A stretch of 64,000 bases of DNA from Cristatella mucedo. Lineage: Eukaryota; Bryozoa; Phylactolaemata; Cristatellidae. Where the stretch lies: positions 513,001 through 577,000 of the forward strand of contig WPIO01000015.1 in the NCBI GenBank assembly GCA_009760855.2, written 5' to 3'. Made by a program: the position numbers and the translations under genes. Positions 57,301-64,000 of the stretch are shown one piece after another (the stretch's first letter is position 1; each line of letters starts with the position of its first letter). A model generated the notes under the pieces. The model made no database searches. It saw only the letters and a program-made list of their open reading frames with translations, and had not been told where the DNA came from.

Positions 57301-60300
57301 CATTACCTTATCGATCACCTGCAGCTCTCTAGCAGCGCTTCGAGCTCCGTCGCAAGCTTCGTCGCTATTGGTTACGCTTAGAAGAGTCCCGCAGGCGTTG
57401 CGAGCGCTTGGTTAGCGATGAAGAACTAACAGTCGGGAAGCCGCCAGAGGGCGTTCGTAGCGCTGCCGAGCTCTTTTCCGTACGCTTAGCAGCGAGAGTA
57501 GCGAAGGCCAGCTCGTGGTGCCGTCGGCTGACCTTGCGAGCTATTAGGTCATCGCATCGCCACGTGACAGCAGTTGCGTATCTCTGGAGTGGACAGTCTC
57601 TAGATTGCCAGATATTCGGTTACAAGGCGATTGCAGCTAGCTAGACTTACGATTGACTTCATGCATAGACGTAAGGATCTTCCAGAACAACTGCTAAACA
57701 GCAAAATGATTTCTTCAGTTCTATAATAACCTCTTTTTATCATTCTTCAGCGGCTGTGCTTGGTACCTTCACACTATGCTCTATCTGATATTTCCACTGC
57801 TCCGATTCACTGCTCGGCTTTTTTATATAAAGCGTCCTAGGAAAAAGACGACTCTGACAAATAGCGGCATAGCGCTAACCCATGCAGTGTTTTTTCAAAA
57901 ATAATAGTAACAGTGTTTTTTTACATGCCTTTAAAGAAATTAATTTATATTCAGGTGCTTCAAAACTCGCTTCAGGGCAAGCAATAACCAAAAATTAAAA
58001 AAAGTAATGTACCCAGCTTAGTCAAGTTTGCGAAGAATACAATTATCATGTTAAGACATACTCACAGCCTCTAATCATTTGGAATCCCTTACTACACTCA
58101 GTCAATCGCGGACTGATAAGCAAAGCTCATATGAAAAGTGGCAGATCCACCCGAGTGCTATACAAAGGCGTGTTCCTGTTGCCTTAAGTCATGACGACGT
58201 GAACGTTTTCGTAACCTAAACCGAGTAAAAAGGAAAATTCACACGTACAGAACCAAGTCTGACAGAAGCAGGTAGGATTGCTGCATCTTTTTAAAAGCTG
58301 TCATATCGGGTGATGTAGTAACGTCAGTCGGTAGCGAGCTCCAAGCTTTGGGAGCACACTGATTGAGGAGATTTGTTAGTAGTTAGAGGCGCAAGTAATA
58401 GTTAGCCGTAGCCGGAGGAGCGGCTGGTGCGACGGGGGCGACGGGAGTGAAACTAATTCGGAGGTCGGGGCGAAAGGATTGCGGACCTAAAAGCTAGTGA
58501 TGGGGTCTCTGAAGCCAATAAAATGCTTGATTGGCAGCCTCGGCAGCCTGGAACAAGTGCAGACGCCCGAAGTGCCCCTGGGATAGGAACGATACTGCCA
58601 ACTTGCACTGGCTATGCTCTACTCCTTGCCGAAGTGATTGCCGAGCACAATCTGGACTGTCATTTCTATGCAGATGATACTCAGCTCTACTTGACCTCCG
58701 GCAGCTTGACTTGACTTTCGTCAGCTCTACTCGACCTCCGTCAGCTCGACTTGACCTCCGATCGGCTCGACTCATGACTAACCAAGGGTCACTTGGTCAG
58801 TCCAGCCAGTCTCAACCTAAAGCTGCTGCTGAAATCACTCGAATGCTTGTCTGGGAGGCTGCGAGCAAGGTCAAAGTGCAAAGACTGATGGCCCAAAGTC
58901 GAAACGTCTAGTCAAGGAAGTGCACTATTTCCCCCGCTGGGCCGCAGTCGGATGTTCCGCTGGAGGGAGCTTGCTACCTCACAATGTCAAGGGATAAAAC
59001 AGGAGCAACCCCGTGCTGATTTTCGCAGTAGTATCTGTACGATGTTTGAATATTGTAACCTAAACATACTTTGGAACGATCCCTACAAAGAATTTCCAAA
59101 TTACAATCCTAATTACGCAATAAATAAAGAGTAAATACTAGCCGATTTAACAGCCACTTTAGTATAGCGGCAGAAGAACCTTTACGGATATCACCGCCAC
59201 ATACAGCGGCGATAAAAGGTCACTCACGGCAGGATTCGAACCCACAACCTCGGGACTGAAATCGAGAAAAGCAACCGCCTTACCTAGCGTGCCATCACGG
59301 CTAATTGATCTATACGTGAGTAGTTATTTGAGATTCAAAGGACACTTTACAGTGATTATTGCACGTATCAATATAGGACAGACATCAACTGGATTTAAGA
59401 GGCTATTCTTTCGAAACTTTGCATGGTCATCGTATGCTTCATTTGCATTCAGTGGTTTTTTATTTAAATTCGGAAGAAGCTAGCGTCTGCTGAGGCGGAG
59501 CTAGAGGTTTTCACTTAGGGGGAATATCAGCAATATTTTCACTTAGGGATAAAACCCGCGAGTAATTAAAAATGATATTGCACAATCGTAGTGATCAATT
59601 GACAATGGCTAGCTGGCTACTCATCGAATTAAATAAAGATATAATTTTGTTGTTTTGACAATCCGGGGGTGTTGGAAAAAGTGGTGAATTTTCGTTAAAG
59701 GGGATAAATAATTCCTCCTTGTGCCAGAGAACGGTCTAGGACGACTCAAAGCGTAGTGTGGACCTTTATCTAAATTCTTCGTAACCTTTTGAGTATTCGG
59801 ACGATATCCTCACTGTGACTTTACATGAGCTGTCCTCGGATATTTGCTACTAAAACAAGACCTGCTTAGCGTAAGATGAGATGAAAAGATTAGTTAAAAC
59901 CTGCCGTCTTCGGTTTTAGGAATACATTTATAAACGTAATTCATTTGAATAGTGCCCTTAGAGAACTTAATCTCAATTCAGGCGCTTCACATATGCCACG
60001 GGGCTCGAGCCCACGGCCCCACCACTAACTAGATTCACCTCGATCTTGGTAGGGAAGAGCACCTTAACATCACAGGCCAAAAACAGCACGGTAAGAACCT
60101 CTTTGCATTTAGCGTTCGTCGAATCCACGGCTAGAATGTCAAACCTACTAACCGTAAGTTTAAAGTAAAGTTTAGAACTGGTTGCAGCATCACGCTAAAG
60201 TGTTCTTCACTAAAATATTTGTTCACGTGGATGCTATTTATTGCAGTAGATTTCAACAGTCACGTTGACATTCCTAGCTACAGCCAGGCCTGCTCATTTC

Positions 60301-63300
60301 TTAACTGTATGGCGAACTTCAGTTTTGTCCAACATACTAATCGTACCGCTCACATCGGCGGCCATGTCCTGGATCTCCTTATCCTTAACGATGTCTGATC
60401 CACTGACTTTGTTATGTGCCAACTGATCATCTCGGATCATTTCTCGGTTTACTGCTCTTGTTTCCTGGTACGTGCATGTGAGCGCCTAGTTCTTCCAGCA
60501 ACACAACTTGAAAAGCATCTTTCCCAAGGCATGTTTTTAAATATGCCTGTGAGGCAGGTCTTTTTGATCTGTAGTAAGACAAAGCTGACCGCATCGATAC
60601 TCTCAATGATGCCGTATATACAAAACTTAAGATCGCCCTTGAACAACGTGCTTCCGTCCACTCTGTTCGTGCACAGAGTCTTGGAGATTCATTTCAATTT
60701 ATCAAAAAACTTCAAAAAATGTGCCGTGGAAGGCGCAGGCTTGAAAAAACGCCGCTTTAAGAAATTTGGGTCTGATGACGATCTAGAAAATTTAAAAGAC
60801 TTCCTCCAAGTCTACAATCGGAAGCTTAGAAAAGCCTGGGCGTGTTTTTCACTCAAAAACTAAAGCCCTGCTAGAAGGACCACAGACAGATTTATAAAAC
60901 AGTGAAACAAATTTACTTGCCAATTCTGAGAAGTCTCACTATCCAGATATTATTTGTTCGACCAACCAGTTTCTAGCCATCTTCAAAGACAAAATTGCAC
61001 ACATTCGTGCTTATGTAAAGCTTTCTCAGACTAAAGCTATTTCTGAGTCGCAGCATGTTAACTTCATTTAGAAATTTTCCTATGTTTCTGCACTCGATGG
61101 GGCTACTTCAAAATAAATTCTAGCTAAAATAGAGCTCGTCTCATGAAGACTCTCCATAACCGACTTTGTGGTTTTTAAAGCAGAAACACTTAACCTAGCC
61201 ATTACTAAGATTTTTAACGCTCTCCGGAAAACGGGGTTGTACCCAAGTTCTCCAAATCGGCCATAGTTAGACCGATGGTTAAACAGACCTGGATTAGATT
61301 AGGAGATCCTAGATAGTTATCCCCCAGCTTCCCTTCTTCTTCTTCTTTCAATAACTCTTGATAAGTTTTTGCTAAGTAGCTTGTAACGCACTGAGAAGAT
61401 ATATACATTACCAGAGAAATGTCATTCGGGATTCAAGGGATACCACTCCACTGAAACTTCTCTCCTCTCTGTGTAAACAGTAGCATCCTATGCAGCAACG
61501 GTGCCGGCGGGAATGCTAATGTCCCAGCCCTGCTGAATCTGTCATTTGAATTGGACACCATTGATCGTGATATACTTCTTGAAGGATTGAGAACAACGAT
61601 CTGCCTGGCAGACAAGTCACGGGCGTGGTTCCAATCCCACTTTTCGCATCGTATTCAAACCGTGCTGTGTGGGGGTCAGGTCTCATCCACCAGGTCAGTC
61701 ACCAGTGGAGTACCATATGGGTTTGTCCTCGGTCCATTGCTGTTATCCATTTACACTGACTCTCTGGAAAAAGTGATTCGGGCGTCATGGAATCGGCTAC
61801 TGCATTTATGTTGACGATACTCATCCATATTTGTCATTCACACATTTGGAATGTGCTGCAGTGAAGGATAAACTAAATGCTTGCCTTACAGGCATTTGAT
61901 CCTGGATGTCGGGAAAATTTTCTTGTACTTAATGACGATAAAATGGAATTACTAATCATAGAGCCCCCAAGCCCGTGGCTGGAATGGAAGACTTCGCTGT
62001 TCTAATAGGGGATGCTGTAGTGTGATAGTCACCGTGTGCTTGAAGTGCATATAAAAACAGCTTTGGCTTTCCGCATACTATAGGAAACGTATCTGATTAA
62101 CGCCTACGTAGTCTCTGTAGCTTTGTGGAGTTACAGATACAAATAAATTAAATAACATACATTTGCACCGTCCTGGCCCTAAGGCTTCGCCACTGGGTGT
62201 CCGCGTTGTTTGTGATGTATTGATTAAAAGAGTCTCGACGCAAAGAAAGCAAGCAAGAGATGAAGAGAGAGGATTTTTATTTAGGGACAAGGCCCCTAAA
62301 TAATGTGGAGCTATATCACGCCATCATAGTGATATTTTAATGCGGACACGACGATTGCTCATCACCAGAAGCAGGGCATACTTTCGTCAATTCTATTATG
62401 GTGACTCTGGGTGGTGTAGGTATAGGAACTGCCCAGGTCGCTGTCACAGTTTTGGGAGGTGGGAAAATGCTTGCCCACACACCCTTGACCCAACCATTGA
62501 ATAAAATGCAGACTTAGAGAATACTTAACAAATATTGGATGACTACGAGAATTTCCCGTTTGCACTCTACACTCGCCTGCACTCTGCAAATATCTCTAAG
62601 ATCGTGTCTTTTGATAAAGGGTTAAGGAAGCAGTTTATGAAAAACTGCGTCTTACATACCTGTGCTCCCAATATTGGTTAAAGCGATGTTATACAGCACC
62701 AGCGTCTTGTCAAGCAAATATCCTCTAAACGAGGGAATATTAGCAATAGTTGGTCGCTGTAATGTAACTGGTGACTGCCGAAGTCCTCCACAGGTAGGAA
62801 AACTCTTTCGCCACTGGTCAGGACCAGGCAAATCTGCAACACATTTGATGTGTTATCAGTTTCAAAATGGCCAGGACGTTCAAAGATGCAGCTATTATCA
62901 AATAAACCTTCTCGTTTCATATATTTTATTCCATGAGGTGAGCGGCGCGATATTTTTAAAACAAGCTATGCCTTTCGCTTAGAAGAGTAAAAAGAGTAAC
63001 GATAATGAAAGCTCTTACTCGTAGAAATCTGCAGAAGGCTCTCAGGGTTGTAAGGTCAGATGCAAATCTCGTAAGGTATATCTGCAGAAGCTCGTAAGGC
63101 CAAACGCAAATAACGTAATCCGATGCCCGTTCCTCCACGAACCTTTCTTTGGTAAGAGCATGGAGACTGCTTGGACCGACGCTCGCCTCTCATTGGCTGG
63201 AACTGATACCCACCCCTCATTATACCCTGTTTGCCCTTTTGCTTTACATGCTGCGTCAAAATGCAAATGCGTGGTTGTGCTACTAGGAATTATTTCCTAA

Positions 63301-63810
63301 TCTAAAGGCTGCAGCTAAAAATAAGCAAAACCTAAGCGAAATCTAAGAATAAGAGACATGCGAACAAAACGCAGAGTGTGCAGCAGCTAAAAGGAACAGA
63401 ATACATTTTGGTAGATCCGGGTGTTGTGGCTGCTGCGGCGCTAGACCAGCTGCTTTGCATATTTAGGCAAGGCAGCTTAGCCATGTGTAGTACGCACCTC
63501 CGTCATTCCGATATGACCAAGAGTCTGCAACGAAGGCAAATAAATTAAGCCAGCTGTCTGTTTTTTCGAAAGCTTCTCGCGCGAACATTTTACCGCCATT
63601 TTATCTAGAAGGAGTGACATTAACAGCGTTTAGGGAGTTCAATATAAGCAGCTCATTGCAATTCTCATTAAGCCCGTCGTTGGAGAGATACATTACCAAC
63701 CGACTGCTGCACAAACGAAACGAACCTGAAGCCCGTGTGACGGCCACACACCAGATCAATACAAGAGTACTTTTGATCGTCAATCCAGCGAAAGTATGGC
63801 GAGAAGGCAT
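48118..63810 (-). CDS. Secreted alpha-carbonic anhydrase (8 exons, 296 aa)
   Basis: Eight minus-strand exons (63810-63726, 63524-63498, 62833-62660, 56391-56243, 54767-54666, 50901-50826, 48494-48325, 48225-48118) total 891 nt and join in phase. The enzyme hydrates CO2 to bicarbonate. Residues 1-28 form a signal peptide. The fold motifs are all present: [29 protein letters not shown] with zinc ligands H122 and H124, GSEH with E134, MHIIHYK with the third ligand H147, GSLTHPPC with T238, and NYRPTQP near the end. Cys52 and Cys242 match the disulfide of extracellular forms. Position 64 (CA II numbering) is Ser94 in NIGSTV instead of His, and position 200 is His239 as in CA I. No C-terminal GPI or membrane segment is seen, so it is probably secreted. 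The length is normal for the family. Confidence 0.93.
48325..48494 (-). CDS. Gene 2 exon 7 (GSLTHPPC)
   Basis: Acceptor CTTACCTTTACAG, donor CAG|GTGAGT; phase 1 in, 0 out. It codes [20 protein letters not shown] and [12 protein letters not shown]. The intron to exon 8 is only 99 bases. Confidence 0.95.
48790..49520 (-). mobile_element. Family B LINE, degenerate
   Basis: 3' UTR at 48815-48990 (AAAGCCACAAAGAC, GCCGACAGGCTACATCTC) followed by the RT C-terminus ([15 protein letters not shown]). In gene 2 intron 6. A 40-base unit with GCCACCGTAAAA and GGAAGCTCCTAATC is duplicated near 49340-49400. Confidence 0.7.
49521..50825. other. Gene 2 intron 6 sequence, unassigned
   Basis: No repeat or coding element recognised. 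Confidence 0.45.
50826..50901 (-). CDS. Gene 2 exon 6
   Basis: Acceptor TCTACGTTAG, donor G|GTAAGA; phase 0 in, 1 out. It codes [20 protein letters not shown] and DKVPT, the helix between the two halves of the enzyme. The VG start sits at the same intron position as in vertebrate CA genes (family knowledge). Confidence 0.9.
50902..51690. other. Gene 2 intron 5, first part, unassigned
   Basis: No repeat or coding element recognised. Confidence 0.45.
51692..52215 (-). pseudogene. Coding-like block of unknown family, frame-shifted
   Basis: Minus-strand reading gives [20 protein letters not shown] and AGLQPTGGP, then in the next frame [20 protein letters not shown], and in a third frame a 75-residue stretch ending [19 protein letters not shown] and DFVK stop. 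Composition looks protein-like in each frame, but two shifts separate them. It lies inside gene 2 intron 5 next to a family B LINE end. It could be a retrocopy, a transposon ORF, or exons of a nested gene. I do not recognise the protein. Confidence 0.35.
52312..52600 (-). mobile_element. Family B LINE 3' end, well preserved
   Basis: TATCTCCGTCTGTAACTCC, GCGAACTCACAGCCTAAGCG and CAACAGACTTCGTCTCACG; the best preserved family B 3' end in the window. Confidence 0.88.
52601..53215. other. Gene 2 intron 5 sequence, unassigned
   Basis: The stretch 53085-53200 resembles 54060-54190 (see findings). No coding exon found. Confidence 0.45.
53216..53257. repeat. (CT)n microsatellite
   Basis: Twenty CT units with one CCC. 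Confidence 0.95.
53715..53850 (-). mobile_element. tRNA-like SINE head, degenerate
   Basis: On the minus strand GAATGGCAAGTTGCTCTAAC and the B-box-like TTGGTTCGAGTGC are spaced as in a tRNA head. No clear body. Confidence 0.4.
54246..54304. repeat. (TA)n microsatellite
   Basis: About 56 bases of pure TA. Confidence 0.97.
54666..54767 (-). CDS. Gene 2 exon 5 (third zinc His)
   Basis: Acceptor TTTCCACTTTTGTAG, donor AAG|GTCAGT; 34 codons, phase 0 both ends. It codes [17 protein letters not shown] and [13 protein letters not shown]147 is the CA II His119 equivalent. Confidence 0.94.
55395..55830 (-). mobile_element. Family A LINE 3' end, 5'-truncated
   Basis: AAT-rich tail, decayed hairpin, 3' UTR and ORF end up to GATTCCGAAAA at about 55829. 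In gene 2 intron 4. Confidence 0.87.
56050..56072. repeat. (AT)n microsatellite
   Basis: Short AT run followed by an ATCATATATATGATG palindromic stretch. Confidence 0.85.
56243..56391 (-). CDS. Gene 2 exon 4 (first two zinc His)
   Basis: Acceptor GCGTCGCTTCCAG, donor GAG|GTACGT; phase 1 in, 0 out. It codes [32 protein letters not shown] and PHPYAME. H122 and H124 bind zinc; E134 is the Glu106 equivalent. Confidence 0.95.
56895..57045 (+). mobile_element. tRNA-derived SINE (family 1), well preserved
   Basis: The head carries TTGGTCCAGTGGTTAAGG and GTGGGATCGAGCCCC. The tail GAATAGAGATTAAGTTCTC plus TTGGGGCGC resembles the family A LINE hairpin, and ends in (ATTT)n. Confidence 0.85.
57080..57650. 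promoter_or_regulatory. CpG-rich block with CCAAT box inside gene 2 intron 3
   Basis: GC- and CpG-rich, with GCTATTGGTTACGCTTAG near 57365, sharing ATTGGTTACGCT with the block upstream of gene 1. It could be an internal promoter or an enhancer; no clear exon was found next to it. Confidence 0.35.
57651..58250. other. Gene 2 intron 3 sequence, unassigned
   Basis: Nothing recognised. Confidence 0.45.
58255..58700. mobile_element. Family A LINE pieces, mixed orientation
   Basis: Minus-strand ORF-end pieces (58300-58360 and 58480-58545) abut a plus-strand RT core ([18 protein letters not shown] with TQLYL, 58600-58690). A short TCGACTTGACCTCCG tandem, four or five imperfect copies, follows to 58770. 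Confidence 0.7.
59110..59305 (-). mobile_element. tRNA-derived SINE (family 2)
   Basis: On the minus strand the head reads AGCCGTGATGGCACGCTAGG ... GTTGTGGGTTCGAATCC, with good A and B boxes. A body without tRNA character follows (TATCGCCGCTGTATGTGGCG). The head does not fold as a normal tRNA with CCA-end pairing, so a SINE is preferred. Confidence 0.6.
59940..60085 (-). mobile_element. tRNA-derived SINE (family 1), inverted copy
   Basis: The plus strand shows TAGTGCCCTTAGAGAACTTA (tail), GGGGCTCGAGCCCAC (B box) and AGCACCTTAACATCACAGGC (A box). Confidence 0.75.
60230..62150 (+). mobile_element. Family B LINE, long degenerate copy
   Basis: The end of the endonuclease domain ([19 protein letters not shown] and IISDHFSVY, 60310-60450) is followed by RT segments: a degraded NHSTE region near 61430, [26 protein letters not shown] and [20 protein letters not shown]. 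The family B 3' terminus (GCTTTGTGGAGTTACAGATA) is at 62110-62135. Stops and shifts throughout. In gene 2 intron 3. Confidence 0.8.
62660..62833 (-). CDS. Gene 2 exon 3 (CGGLRQSPV)
   Basis: Acceptor AATGTGTTGCAG, donor G|GTATGT; phase 1 both ends. It codes [24 protein letters not shown] and later [12 protein letters not shown]. Holds Cys52 and the NxG turn where His64 would be expected. Confidence 0.94.
63498..63524 (-). CDS. Gene 2 exon 2 (27-base microexon)
   Basis: Acceptor GCCTTCGTTGCAG, donor GGAG|GTGCGT; phase 1 both ends. It codes (D)SWSYRNDG, the N-terminal W-x-Y motif of alpha-carbonic anhydrases. Confidence 0.88.
63726..63810 (-). CDS. Gene 2 exon 1 (signal peptide)
   Basis: It codes [19 protein letters not shown] and WCVAVTRAS, with donor CAG|GTTCGT in phase 1. 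The hydrophobic core [11 protein letters not shown] and RAS end suit a cleavable signal. The ATG is directly preceded by GTCGTTTGCAG, so a 5' UTR intron may end just before it. Confidence 0.75.
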
Positions 63811-64000
63811 CTGCAAACGACGGTTTCCTCATGAATTTGATTCCATATCTAGATAAACTGGGTAATAAAACTGACACAGCCTAAACATTCATTTCGATTA
63901 AAATTGCTTCGATACAGTGATTATTTTAAAATCATATGTTGAGCAGTTTGTGAAGCTGAATAAACAATTTTCGTATCCGGTTGCATAGCGATCAGTCAAT
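63811..64000. other. Upstream of gene 2 coding start
   Basis: AT-rich; no promoter motif could be placed and the window ends here. Confidence 0.4.

Noticed and set aside
59232-59304. Functional tRNA gene on the minus strand
   Set aside because: A and B boxes are good, but the acceptor stem does not pair convincingly and a SINE-like body follows directly.

Overview
This is a 64 kb piece of an animal nuclear genome: intron-rich, crowded with non-LTR retrotransposons, and with no bacterial features. Two multi-exon host genes can be reconstructed from splice sites, codon phase and protein motifs. They point towards each other. The species cannot be fixed from sequence alone. L2/CR1-type LINEs, tRNA-derived SINEs, a hAT relic and a secreted alpha-carbonic anhydrase suit an aquatic invertebrate metazoan, but this is inference.

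Gene 1 (+ strand, coding span 8039-41307) has ten exons that join in frame to 432 codons plus stop. It encodes a protein with an N-terminal signal anchor and a HIT/GalT-superfamily catalytic core. Visible parts are a CxxC pair, a conserved N-terminal core with paired His, the active-site segment [11 protein letters not shown], and a C-terminal half spread over five more exons. A CpG-rich, CCAAT-box region (about 6230-8038) lies just upstream and is probably its promoter and 5' UTR. Its nine introns hold most of the transposons, including a LINE with an intact ORF.

Gene 2 (- strand, coding span 63810-48118) has eight exons that join in frame to 296 codons plus stop. It encodes a secreted alpha-carbonic anhydrase with all three zinc-binding His, the Glu/Thr gatekeeper pair and the two Cys of the extracellular disulfide. 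The His64 proton-shuttle position is Ser, and the Thr200 position is His, as in human CA I. The two genes converge on an intergenic region at 41308-48117 that holds LINE fragments and about 2 kb of unassigned sequence.

Repeats. 1-4575 is a gag-protease LTR retrotransposon (- strand) with two nearly identical LTRs and no recognisable RT, RNase H or integrase; it sits inside an older LINE. Family A LINEs (L2/CR1-like, with (AAT)n tails and a 3' hairpin) are present in more than twenty copies; the copy at 12105-15550 has an open EN-RT frame. Family B is a second LINE lineage with a different tail. A tRNA-headed SINE carries a 3' tail resembling that of family A, so it is probably mobilised by family A. 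Two other tRNA-like SINE families and a BED-finger hAT transposase relic (35640-37450) are also present. Microsatellites (GA, CA, CT, TA, AAT) are frequent.
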